9,425 bases of DNA from a bacterium. Lineage in GTDB: Bacteria > Zhuqueibacterota > Zhuqueibacteria > Thermofontimicrobiales > Thermofontimicrobiaceae. The notes under the pieces are model-generated. The model did no database searches and had not been told where the DNA came from. It saw only the letters and a list, made by a program, of their open reading frames with translations. Location: assembly GCA_011046315.1 (NCBI GenBank), contig DSAU01000377.1, positions 1 through 9,425 of the forward strand, in the 5' to 3' direction. The translations under genes were made by a program, and so were the position numbers. Below are positions 1 through 7,452 of this stretch, one piece after another. How positions within the stretch are numbered: the stretch's first letter is position 1; each line of letters starts with the position of its first letter.

Positions 1-41
1 AATCGCCTTTATGCGATTCTGGGAAATGCATAAAGGCATTT
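1..41. repeat. Twin-hairpin dyad with complementary loops at the window edge
   Basis: Two adjacent 6-bp hairpins are visible: AATCGC (1-6) pairs with GCGATT (13-18), and AAATGC (24-29) pairs with GCATTT (36-41). Their six-base loops, CTTTAT (7-12) and ATAAAG (30-35), are exact complements. The same bases can therefore also form one 10-bp stem, GCCTTTATGC (5-14) with GCATAAAGGC (28-37). No T-run follows on either strand, so it is not an obvious intrinsic terminator. It may be cut by the window edge. It could be the end of a REP-like or mobile element, or a recognition dyad; the function is unknown. Confidence 0.5.
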
Positions 42-362
42 CATTCCAACTCTCCATAAAATCTGTAATTATAATCAAAATACATGTTTTGCTTTAGAAT
101 TTTAGGGTTGAATTAAAAATCTGCAAAATGGCTTTTAAGGTTTAATGCAAGGACTCCCCCATAAAGCATGAATAGCAAGCATTCACGGAGTCTAACAAGA
201 ATTCGTTGAAACGGCTTTGGATATGTGTCATGTATACTGAAAATACAAGCTGTCTACCAATGATTGGGCTGTGTTTTCATTTCAATAGGCCAGTTCGGTT
301 CGGCAGCCGATTTGAAGTTGTCGCGGGTAATTGGGAAAAGCGTACAACATCTTGATTTTGAT
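42..362. other. Non-coding stretch downstream of murJ
   Basis: No convincing gene is seen here. Short open frames touch the left edge on both strands (2-97 on plus, and from an ATG at 57 on minus), but neither has a recognisable product or a good ribosome site. Positions 151-193 can fold: GGACTCC (151-157) pairs with GGAGTCT (187-193, one G-T pair), enclosing an inner TGAAT/ATTCA stem (169-173 and 181-185) with a 7-base loop. It lies about 170 bp past the murJ stop and lacks a T-run, so it is at best a weak structured element. No terminator directly after murJ was found. Confidence 0.35.
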
Positions 363-1940
363 TCATCTCCGAATAATCCGTAGCAAATGTCCCCTTATCT
401 CTTTGGGACCTGCCAAAGCGATAAAACCACCGAAAAGCGCCAATGAAACCAGTATAATCACGATTAAAGAAAAGACATTTTGAAGAAAGATCGATGCGGT
501 CAATTTTGCAGCGAAAACCGATAGATAGGAATGGTAGATTAAAGAATTAAGCAGGCCCAAAACCGTACAGGCAAAAACGATTTTACCAAGATCAAATACA
601 ATCATTTTCAAATCCAGCCGATGCTCGAGCTCCCTTGCCAACAGCAGAAGCAAAATCACACAGCTCACTGTAAATGCGATGGAAGACGCCAGGGCAATGC
701 CGCCATGTTTCAATGGGGTTCTCACCAGCAGAAAATTTAGCACAATATTCAGCAGAGAGGATATTATCGCCACATAGAACGGAATCCGGTTTTTTTGAAA
801 AATCGAAAACATGCGGGACAGAAAGGCATTCAAACTGAGACCCAATAAACCCGCAGAATAGCACCAGAAAGCAATGGCGGTCAGTCCGGTACTTTCAGCA
901 TCGAATGAGCCTCGCTGAAAAACGATCGTAATGATCGGTTTTGCCATCACCACCATGACCATCGTGGTGGGAATGATGAGCGTAAAATTGAGCTGTATCC
1001 CCAATCTGACGCCGGATATGAATTGCTGTTCTTCCAATAAAGCTTGTTTTTCGGTGAGAAAAGGGATCAGTGAACGACTGATTGCCAGTCCAACAATCGC
1101 CACCGGCAGCAAAATCAGCCGATGGGCGAACCAGAGCGAAGCAATACTGCCGGTAATCAGAAACGACGCCAGAATGCGATCAACGATCTCCACCGATTTA
1201 TCCAGCAGCGATTTAAGAAAGATAAATCCGCTCTCCGAACCTACTTTTTTGAGTCCTTGTTCTTTAAAATTGATTCGCGGATAATAGCAGGCATTTGTCT
1301 TGTGCCGAATTCTCCGATGAAACAGAAAGGGTATTTGAATCACCAATTCCAGCAGCGCTCCCAGCAAAAAACCGGCGGGCAATGCGTAGATTCCCAGCGT
1401 GGATCGAAACAATACAATTCCCAGAATGACGCCGACGCTCATCATCGCCGGCGCCAAACTATAAATTTTATTCATTTCAAAAAAATTGAGAACACCGCCG
1501 GCAAAAGCCGCCAGACCGATAAGGAACATAAATGGTAAAATCCAGTAAGTCATGGTAACAGCACGCGGCATAAACTCTGCTTCCAATCCGGGCGCAATCA
1601 ATTTGACCACGATGGGGGCGATCAGATATAACAGGGCTGTCAGAATCAAAAGCACCAGGATCATCAGATTCAAACAATTGGATAATAACCTCCAGCCCTG
1701 TTCATGTTTCCTGATGCTGATCAGTCTTTTAAACGGCGGCATAAAAGCCCGTTCGACCACGTCCTCGCCCAGCACCTGTCGAAAAAATGCCGGGATAGTA
1801 AAGGCGATCACGAACAAATCCATTGCCCGGTTGGTACCGTAATAAGCCGCGGTTACCAGCTCTCTGACAAATCCGAAAATTCGGGACACTAACGTGCCCG
1901 ACGCCAGATCAATCAAATTTTTTAAAATACGTGTTGCCAT
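363..1940 (-). CDS. murJ: MurJ/MviN-family lipid II flippase
   Basis: This is an inner-membrane transporter of the MVF/MOP superfamily that flips the peptidoglycan precursor lipid II across the membrane. The 525-residue length fits the family (about 510-530), and hydrophobic segments run throughout. The N-terminal signature is clear: S19-R20-x-x-G-F-x-R26, D41-x-F-x-x-A-F, then P50-x-x-x-R54. R20, R26, D41 and R54 line up with the essential E. coli residues R18, R24, D39 and R52 (offset +2). The later arginine sits at R274 (E. coli R270) but reads A-H-R where E. coli has A-D-R. The start at 1940 fits this alignment; no Shine-Dalgarno is visible before it. The gene follows the lipoprotein gene on the same strand after a 154-bp gap (117 bp counted from window 1941 to 2057) with no promoter or terminator that I can see, so cotranscription is likely. 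A paralogous MOP flippase for another polyprenyl-linked substrate is the main alternative. Confidence 0.87.
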   Translation of the reverse strand: MATRILKNLIDLASGTLVSRIFGFVRELVTAAYYGTNRAMDLFVIAFTIPAFFRQVLGEDVVERAFMPPFKRLISIRKHEQGWRLLSNCLNLMILVLLILTALLYLIAPIVVKLIAPGLEAEFMPRAVTMTYWILPFMFLIGLAAFAGGVLNFFEMNKIYSLAPAMMSVGVILGIVLFRSTLGIYALPAGFLLGALLELVIQIPFLFHRRIRHKTNACYYPRINFKEQGLKKVGSESGFIFLKSLLDKSVEIVDRILASFLITGSIASLWFAHRLILLPVAIVGLAISRSLIPFLTEKQALLEEQQFISGVRLGIQLNFTLIIPTTMVMVVMAKPIITIVFQRGSFDAESTGLTAIAFWCYSAGLLGLSLNAFLSRMFSIFQKNRIPFYVAIISSLLNIVLNFLLVRTPLKHGGIALASSIAFTVSCVILLLLLARELEHRLDLKMIVFDLGKIVFACTVLGLLNSLIYHSYLSVFAAKLTASIFLQNVFSLIVIILVSLALFGGFIALAGPKEIRGHLLRIIRR

Positions 1941-2057
1941 CTCAAATAATTACGCCGAACAATTTAACATGAGTAAAATTAATATGTTGAAATCGCGCCG
2001 GAAAAATCCCGCTGATTGGTTTTCTAACGCCTTTAAAAATTTTCGGATCGCTCAGCC

Positions 2058-2903
2058 TTATTTTAGTTTTGATACTTTAATTCTTACGAACTGTGTCATC
2101 GGGATGGTCATGTTTTGTTGACCGGTCATGGCGATGGTCATATCCATTTCAGTTTCGCTGTTCCCCTGGTGAAAGCTTCCCCTCTTTGAATCAAACAGAA
2201 ATTCCCCTTTAAATTCACCATCTCCCTCGAGATAAAGGGTCATTCCCATTTGCTCCATCTCACCTTCGATTTCGACTTCTCCGTTCTGAGTGATTTTAAG
2301 CAATTCTAACCCGTTCAGCTTTTCCTTGCCGACAAGTTTATAGCTGGTGTTGCTTGTTACCATCATTTCCGAATTTTGAACTTTCAACGGCGTTGTATCG
2401 ATCTCGGTCCAAGTGTCTCCAATTTTAACCGGATGTTCGGGAAGGTTTGGGGAAATTGAATTCACTAATCTTTTTGGATCAAGAAGTTGCTGTAGCTGCT
2501 CGGGAATGAGACTATCAATTGTAGTCACTTCCAATAATTTTCCCCGCGGTGACATTTTAAAGTTTAACTCCATGCCGGTAATTTTATCGACTTGTTCAGC
2601 AAGTCGATCTTTCAGCGCAGCGACCTGAGGTCCGGAAACGTCAAACTTGAGCGAATCATAAACAATGCTGATGTCCAAAGCACCGTCATCATCAACCGCG
2701 ATTACTTTCTGGGTGAGCAATTGCACCACATCCATCGCGATTTTCATCTCGTTGCCCATCATCTGCATGTTTTGTTCCAAATCCATGCTCATCTGGTACT
2801 GCCGCGTTTCGCCAGCTTCGCCCTGATATTGTAATTTATACGAGCTGGAGCAGCCGGCTAAAACAAGCAGGCAAAGCAAAATTACAAATGTTTTGTTATT
2901 CAT
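2058..2903 (-). CDS. Outer-membrane-type lipoprotein, DUF6263-like
   Basis: A 281-residue lipoprotein of unknown function. The signal peptide is short, with lipobox L15-A16-G17-C18; the residues after the Cys are SSS with no Asp at +2, which favours outer-membrane sorting. The mature part reads as amphipathic beta strands rich in Met, Gln and Glu, with a P-x-x-P-V-K-I-G-D-T-W segment near residues 155-165, resembling Bacteroidota DUF6263 proteins (from memory, not searched). The start is set at 2903 and not at the in-frame ATG at 2915, because GGAGG (2909-2913) lies 5 bases before 2903 and overlaps the earlier ATG; the earlier start would add MEVS before the signal peptide. A strong promoter lies upstream and murJ lies downstream on the same strand. 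There is no sign of a specific ligand or enzyme activity. Confidence 0.82.
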   Translation of the reverse strand: MNNKTFVILLCLLVLAGCSSSYKLQYQGEAGETRQYQMSMDLEQNMQMMGNEMKIAMDVVQLLTQKVIAVDDDGALDISIVYDSLKFDVSGPQVAALKDRLAEQVDKITGMELNFKMSPRGKLLEVTTIDSLIPEQLQQLLDPKRLVNSISPNLPEHPVKIGDTWTEIDTTPLKVQNSEMMVTSNTSYKLVGKEKLNGLELLKITQNGEVEIEGEMEQMGMTLYLEGDGEFKGEFLFDSKRGSFHQGNSETEMDMTIAMTGQQNMTIPMTQFVRIKVSKLK

Positions 2904-2908
2904 GGAAA

Positions 2909-2913
2909 CCTCC
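2909..2913 (-). promoter_or_regulatory. Ribosome binding site that decides the lipoprotein start
   Basis: GGAGG on the minus strand, 5 bases before the ATG at 2903. An in-frame ATG at 2915 overlaps this site, so the longer reading frame is unlikely to be the main product. Confidence 0.75.
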
Positions 2914-2923
2914 ATTTGGTTAG

Positions 2924-2948
2924 ATTGGTGGAGAATTTAAACACCAAT
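2924..2948 (-). promoter_or_regulatory. Leader hairpin of the lipoprotein mRNA
   Basis: ATTGGTG (2924-2930) and CACCAAT (2942-2948) form a perfect 7-bp stem with an 11-base loop. It lies in the predicted 5' leader, about 10 bases upstream of the Shine-Dalgarno. It may affect mRNA stability or translation. No riboswitch class is recognised. Confidence 0.35.
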
Positions 2949-2978
2949 AAATTCAACCCTAGTTGATTTTAAAAGTCC

Positions 2979-3007
2979 AATATAAGTATATCCACTCATT
3001 TTGTCAA
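2979..3007 (-). promoter_or_regulatory. Sigma70-type promoter of the lipoprotein (and probably murJ)
   Basis: On the minus strand a perfect -35 TTGACA (3007 down to 3002), a 17-bp spacer and a -10 TATATT (2984 down to 2979, 5 of 6 to consensus). Transcription would start near 2972, giving a leader of about 70 bases. This is one of the best promoter matches in the window. Confidence 0.75.
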
Positions 3008-3439
3008 GAAATATTTCATGATTGCGAAAGCATCTCAGCATCCGGAGGAAAACTATTGATGCCATCGCTTGATGATCTGATTATTTGACAGACGATAAAA
3101 TTTTTAAATCAAGCCAACTATTTTTAATATTTTTACAAATAAAGCGATGGCATCAGTCTAAGTCTCCGCTTGTGACTGAGATCTACAGACTGCGATGACA
3201 TTTCACTTTCCGATGGATTTCTGATGCCTTCACTGAAGAAAGAATTTAAAAATTTAGTTATCGCCTCCCCAGACTTGTTTGCCGACTCTCAGCAACTACA
3301 AAAATACTTGAATTTCAGAAGATTATTCATTAGATTAACAGGTCTCATCGACCGAGGAAAAATGAAGGGAAACTCTTTTCCGAAATTACGTATTAAAATC
3401 AAACATCAATAGAATCCTGATCATAGACCATCAAAGTTC
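2984..3439. other. Divergent spacer between the lipoprotein and phosphatase genes
   Basis: This spacer holds the lipoprotein promoter, copy 1 of the 99-bp element, and about 250 bp before the phosphatase start. A weak plus-strand promoter candidate is TTGAAT (3308-3313), 17 bp, TAGATT (3331-3336). GCGATGACAT at 3192-3201 resembles the element's arm GCGATGGCAT and may be a decayed remnant. A 62-codon open frame (3224-3412) shows no family features and is not called as a gene. Confidence 0.45.
3057..3155 (+). mobile_element. 99-bp MITE-like inverted-repeat element, copy 1
   Basis: Bounded by perfect 14-bp terminal inverted repeats, TGATGCCATCGCTT (3057-3070) and AAGCGATGGCATCA (3142-3155), around an AT-rich core with no coding capacity. 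The reverse complement of 7453-7551 aligns to it over all 99 positions without a gap, 85 identical by hand count. A wider inverted repeat surrounds it: ATCTCAG (3032-3038) with CTGAGAT (3176-3182), and CGGAG (3043-3047) with CTCCG (3164-3168). The bases directly flanking it (AACTAT and GTCTAA) are not a direct repeat, so any target duplication here is lost or never existed. It is most likely a small non-autonomous element or a palindromic chromosomal repeat family; no transposase is present in the window. Confidence 0.8.
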
Positions 3440-5692
3440 ATGAATTTTGCTTTTATCACATCAATCATCTATTTATCCATCGGGGTTTTGCTGTTTCTGT
3501 TGGGATTGTTCATTTACCGGGAGAACAAGACAAAACGGCTCAACCGGATAACCGCAGTGATGATATTCTTTGCCGCCCTGGCGCCACTGATGGGCGCTTT
3601 CGGTTTGATGATTCTCAAAACCAACAGTCAACTCCGTTTGGATTTGGAAATTTTCCATGGCTGGTTTTTACTGTGGGAATTTTTCTTTCCCCAACTATTA
3701 ATTTTCTCACTAGTTTTTCCTGAGGAAAGACAAATTATCAAAAAATTCCCCCGCATTATCTATTTTATTTATTTGCCCCACGTTTTTCATTTCATGGTGA
3801 TTCTAATTTTTCGCAGCCCGGAATCGATTCTTTCGCTGTTATCAATACCTCAAACAGATTCAGCGTTTTCAATTTTTTTACAGCCGGTTTCCATTTTATT
3901 CAACATGATTTTAACTGGCGTCAGTCTTTTTTATGAGTTCCATGTCAATTTTTTCGCGCTCATTAATCTGATCTATGTCATCGCTGCAATATTAATCATG
4001 TATCAGGGTTATCATAGGCTCAGCACGCCGCGTACCAAAAAACAGGTCGGACTGGTGCTATGGGGAATCCGCGCCAGTGTTGGTTTATATGCTATTGCCT
4101 TTCTGTTACCAAAAATATTTCCGATCCGAACATCTGATACATTGATCTATTTTTTCACCATACTGGCGCTGTTAATCGGTACCGGTTCTATCGCTTGGGC
4201 AATCATCAAATATCAATTTCTCGACATCAGCACCCGCATCAGCCGGGATTTCTTGGTTTCGATATGTTCCGGTCTGCTACTCGGAATGTATTTGATCATC
4301 TATTTTCATCTGAAACGAATTGTCCCCTCGGTGCTCGGCTTAAACCTACCCATCGTTGAGGTAATATTAATCATACTGGCGGTGGTTCTGTTTCAGCCGG
4401 TATTTAAAAAAATTCAACTAATTTTAAACAAAATTTTCGGCCGAGACAAATCTGACCATCGCAGTATTTTACAAACGCTGAGCCACGACATCCTTACCAT
4501 GTTGGACCTTGATAAACTAAAAGCTAAAATCACTGCGACATTAAGCGAGAGTCTGATGCTTGAAAATGTGCACATGATTATCAAAAACCCTAATGGAGAT
4601 TTTGAAGTTGAATACCTGCAAAATGAACAGCCCGATAAATACATTTTTCATAAAAACAGCCAATTTATTCAATTGATGCGCGTTCAGTCATCAGCAGTGG
4701 GACACGAAGATATCTTATCACAAATTAGCAATGATGAAGAAAAGGGACTTCTCAACCAGTTAAACAGCTATTTGTTGATCCCGCTTTCTCATCGCGGCGA
4801 TTTAAACGGCATTCTCTGTCTTGGCAACAAACTCACCCGGATGTCATTTTCTGAAGAGGATGCTGCGCTGCTCAGTCTGCTTTCAGATCAGATCGCAATT
4901 GCGCTGGAAAACATTCAATTGTATCAAGAGAAGCTGGTAAAACAGCGAATTGAAGAAGAAATAATGGTTGCGCGGGAAATTCAACAAATGTTGTTGCCCA
5001 ATGTAATTCCCAGCGGCAATAATTTTGAAATATCCGCCATGAACATCCCGTCGAAACAGGTGGGCGGTGATTATTACGATTTCATTCAATTTGATGATCA
5101 GACATTGGGCGTGGCAATCGGAGATATTGCCGGAAAAGGCATCCCCGGCGCTATCCTGATGTCGAATTTACAAGCGGCTTTCCGCGCCGCTGCCTGGCAG
5201 CACCGCGATCCGGTTCAGGTGATAACAACAATCAACAAACAAATTTGCCAAACCACATCTCCGGAAAAATTTGCTACTTTCTTTTATGGCGTATTCGACT
5301 TTGCCCGGTTGAGTTTTACCTTCACCAACGCAGGTCATAATTTTCCGATCATTAAAAAACAAAACAGCGATCACTGTTTTTTAAGCGATGGCGGTTTAAT
5401 AATCGGTGTTCAGCCCGATTTTAATTATGTTAAAAACACCGTCAAGCTCTCGCCCGGCGATATGTTGGTTTTTTACACTGATGGTGTCACCGAGGCTTTT
5501 AACACCAGCGTGGAAGAATTCGGCGAGCAGAAATTGATTGAGATTATCCTGGACTATCCCTTCCGCACCGCAGAAGAATTGAGAAATCTAATCTACGAGG
5601 AAGTGATCCGATTTACCGAGGGCACAGCGCAGTATGACGACCTTACGCTGATCGTTATCAGCATTTATGAAAACAAAAGCGCACGATATTAA
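3440..5692 (+). CDS. Membrane sensor protein phosphatase (multi-TM, GAF, SpoIIE/PP2C)
   Basis: A 750-residue signalling phosphatase. Residues 1 to about 320 hold nine or ten hydrophobic segments resembling the 7TM input regions of sensor kinases. Residues about 350-495 look like a GAF domain, ending in an F-S-x-E-D-x-x-L-L-x-x-L-S-D-Q-I-A-I-A-L-E-N type helix. A short coiled linker (495-520, A-R-E-I-Q-x-x-L-L-P) leads to a complete PPM/SpoIIE domain: GGDYYDF with D544, GDIAGKG with D562, NAGHN (630-634), YTDGVTEA with D681, and DDLTL with D733-D734. All metal-binding aspartates are present, so it should be active. Family members such as RsbU and SpoIIE dephosphorylate STAS anti-anti-sigma factors; no STAS or anti-sigma gene is in the window, so its partner is unknown. 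No Shine-Dalgarno precedes the ATG, and an in-frame TAG lies ten codons upstream, which limits longer starts. It converges with the transglutaminase gene, leaving 33 bp. Confidence 0.9.
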   Translation: MNFAFITSIIYLSIGVLLFLLGLFIYRENKTKRLNRITAVMIFFAALAPLMGAFGLMILKTNSQLRLDLEIFHGWFLLWEFFFPQLLIFSLVFPEERQIIKKFPRIIYFIYLPHVFHFMVILIFRSPESILSLLSIPQTDSAFSIFLQPVSILFNMILTGVSLFYEFHVNFFALINLIYVIAAILIMYQGYHRLSTPRTKKQVGLVLWGIRASVGLYAIAFLLPKIFPIRTSDTLIYFFTILALLIGTGSIAWAIIKYQFLDISTRISRDFLVSICSGLLLGMYLIIYFHLKRIVPSVLGLNLPIVEVILIILAVVLFQPVFKKIQLILNKIFGRDKSDHRSILQTLSHDILTMLDLDKLKAKITATLSESLMLENVHMIIKNPNGDFEVEYLQNEQPDKYIFHKNSQFIQLMRVQSSAVGHEDILSQISNDEEKGLLNQLNSYLLIPLSHRGDLNGILCLGNKLTRMSFSEEDAALLSLLSDQIAIALENIQLYQEKLVKQRIEEEIMVAREIQQMLLPNVIPSGNNFEISAMNIPSKQVGGDYYDFIQFDDQTLGVAIGDIAGKGIPGAILMSNLQAAFRAAAWQHRDPVQVITTINKQICQTTSPEKFATFFYGVFDFARLSFTFTNAGHNFPIIKKQNSDHCFLSDGGLIIGVQPDFNYVKNTVKLSPGDMLVFYTDGVTEAFNTSVEEFGEQKLIEIILDYPFRTAEELRNLIYEEVIRFTEGTAQYDDLTLIVISIYENKSARY

Positions 5693-5725
5693 TATACCGC
5701 GCGCCTTGAAATTTAAATCCCGATA

Positions 5726-7165
5726 TTACGGTTTCAAATGTTCAATCTGATAATCCCAACTCCATTGATCAAAATAAAGATTGCCTCCCTCCCACTCCAC
5801 TTCTCCGCGTTGGAAATCAATGGTTTCAGATCGATGATGGATTTTTGCCGGGTAGAGCGATTGGGAATAATCATCATTCACGATTAAGCGGTAACCATCC
5901 ATGCCACCGAGGAAGAACCATTTTTCAGCTTCATCTGAGGAATTAATCAGACCGACATCAGAATCCACCGGCAGCCATCCATAGGGTTCAAAATAAATTT
6001 CTCCCCAATCATGCATTCCCCCACCGCCGGGCTTGGTGGTCCAGCCCGATTGCCAGCGCGTGGGAATACCATTGAGCCGGCACAATGTCATAAAAAAGAT
6101 GGAATGCATGCCACAGTCACAGTGCATATTGCGCAGCACATAATCACTAATGTTGTAAAAAGTGGAATATTCTCTGGCTGACGCCCAGGGTATGTTATCA
6201 TTGATGAATTTAAAAATTTTCCGGGCGATAAAATAGGGATTGGTTTCATCGCCAACAATCTGTTTGGAAAGCACCTTAATATCATTGCTGAAGACAATAT
6301 GGGGCGGTCGCTCTGCAACAAAAGGCGCCAGTTCGGCTGTTATAACCGGCGGTTTGATTTTTTGAGGATCAATTTTCTGATAAACGGCATAGCTGATAAA
6401 TTCAAATTCCACCCGAAACTCTGTCTCTGAAGAGTTCGCTGCCGGTTTTTCCAAATAGATCGTCCGCTGTAAATAATCGTCATTGTCAGCAATGATATGT
6501 CGCGCCGGTTCCGAAGCGAGTAATTTGACATGGGTCTGCCGATTGGGAATTTCTCTGGGAAAAGGCAGCCAGCAGCGAACCACTTTTCCAGCCGGGACAA
6601 CATTTTCATTCACAGCGAGCCGATAGCTTACTTTGACACGTACCGGGTTGACATAGCGTTGACCGCTTTCATTCGCTGCCTGAATGATCTGGCGCAGATC
6701 TGCCAACCGGTCATAAACCGGCGCTTTTCCGGGACCATCTTTCTCCATTTTGATTTTTTTCAGCTCTTTATCAATTCGAAAAAGATTCGGCGCCGCCCAT
6801 TTGAAATATTCTTTTTCACCATCGATCACCCAAAACTCTAAAGATTTTTCCTGTTCCCATTGCGCCAAATCATCTACGGTTGCATCTGGAACATAACGCT
6901 GAATGTATTCCAGAATTTCGTCAGCGGTTCGGGTGAAATCTTTCTTGATTCGCTCCAGCCGCTCAATTTCAAACGAAATGAGCTGACGCTGAAGTGGATC
7001 CATTTCTAACTCAGTCGCTAATTTCAACCGCATTAAATGTTGCGCCCGGGAAAATTCTCCCTGATCAATCAGGTTTTGAATTTCTCCTGGAATTTGGGCA
7101 AATCCCAAAATCACTTGAACCAGCAGCGCTACCAGAAAAATTTTGAAAACAAATTTGATTCGCAT
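5726..7165 (-). CDS. Secreted transglutaminase-like (papain-fold) protein
   Basis: 479 residues, with a signal peptide at 1-23 (charged start, hydrophobic run, G-F-A before Q24), so probably periplasmic or outside the cell. Residues about 25-170 are helical and charged; about 173-260 look like a beta-rich domain; residues 300-405 carry a transglutaminase core. The catalytic triad appears complete: C351 in H-C-D-C-G-M-H followed by L-C-R-x-N-G-I-P-T-R, H385 in M-H-D-W-G-E, and D401 in L-P-V-D. Spacing to GIP marks the second Cys of C-D-C as the nucleophile; C349 is an unusual extra. Members of this superfamily act as proteases or amide-transferring enzymes; the substrate is unknown. The start is set at 7165, because GGGAGG (7170-7175) lies 4 bases before it and overlaps the in-frame ATG at 7177. 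A promoter lies upstream. Confidence 0.87.
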   Translation of the reverse strand: MRIKFVFKIFLVALLVQVILGFAQIPGEIQNLIDQGEFSRAQHLMRLKLATELEMDPLQRQLISFEIERLERIKKDFTRTADEILEYIQRYVPDATVDDLAQWEQEKSLEFWVIDGEKEYFKWAAPNLFRIDKELKKIKMEKDGPGKAPVYDRLADLRQIIQAANESGQRYVNPVRVKVSYRLAVNENVVPAGKVVRCWLPFPREIPNRQTHVKLLASEPARHIIADNDDYLQRTIYLEKPAANSSETEFRVEFEFISYAVYQKIDPQKIKPPVITAELAPFVAERPPHIVFSNDIKVLSKQIVGDETNPYFIARKIFKFINDNIPWASAREYSTFYNISDYVLRNMHCDCGMHSIFFMTLCRLNGIPTRWQSGWTTKPGGGGMHDWGEIYFEPYGWLPVDSDVGLINSSDEAEKWFFLGGMDGYRLIVNDDYSQSLYPAKIHHRSETIDFQRGEVEWEGGNLYFDQWSWDYQIEHLKP

Positions 7166-7169
7166 TGTT

Positions 7170-7175
7170 CCTCCC
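7170..7175 (-). promoter_or_regulatory. Ribosome binding site that decides the transglutaminase start
   Basis: GGGAGG on the minus strand, 4 bases before the ATG at 7165. It overlaps an in-frame ATG at 7177, the same arrangement as in the lipoprotein gene. Confidence 0.7.
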
Positions 7176-7233
7176 ATTATTAATTCAACAGCTTCGGATT
7201 TCTTTTATAGCGGCTGTATAAACACGCCACACA

Positions 7234-7262
7234 AATATAAAAGAAAAACATCGCAATCGCAA
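7234..7262 (-). promoter_or_regulatory. Probable promoter of the transglutaminase-like gene
   Basis: On the minus strand -35 TTGCGA (7262 down to 7257, 4 of 6), a 17-bp spacer, and -10 TATATT (7239 down to 7234). The predicted start near 7228 would give a leader of about 63 bases. It uses the same -10 hexamer and spacing as the other two promoters in the window. Confidence 0.5.
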
Positions 7263-7452
7263 GTAAATTATTCAGATAATTGTTCATCAAAAAAAGCATT
7301 AGCAAGCTTTATTTCAACTTAACCAATAATTTTGCTGTCAAAAAAAGGAGGCTGATTTGTAAACCGAGCTGTCACGCTATGTAAAAAAAACATGGGATCA
7401 AGCCTTTTATTCCCCAACAGGCAGTATCACATTCACGGGTGGAGACGTAGTC

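Noticed and set aside
1..97. Open frames touching the left edge (plus 2-97; minus from the ATG at 57)
   Set aside because: Only 31 and 19 codons are visible, with no recognisable protein, and they overlap the twin hairpin. They could be gene ends but cannot be supported.
1970..2121. Plus-strand open frame between murJ and the lipoprotein
   Set aside because: It overlaps the lipoprotein 3' end in antisense, has no ribosome site, and no protein-like composition.
103..2961. Inverted 12-base match TAGGGTTGAATT (103-114 and 2950-2961)
   Set aside because: A handful of 12-base matches are expected by chance in a window of this size, and nothing around them is shared.
3224..3412. 62-codon open frame, in frame with the phosphatase and ending ten codons before its ATG
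   Set aside because: No Shine-Dalgarno, no recognisable family features, and its start lies in repeat-derived sequence. The in-frame TAG at 3410-3412 and the clean membrane-type N-terminus at 3440 argue against a broken, longer phosphatase.
5693..5740. Possible bidirectional terminator between the convergent genes (TTGAAA...TTTCAA)
   Set aside because: The stem is only 6 bp with a 20-base interior and an uneven bulge, and there is no T-run.
7345..7360. AAGGAGG suggesting a small gene in the transglutaminase/lacI spacer
   Set aside because: The only start at proper spacing is a TTG followed at once by a TAA stop.
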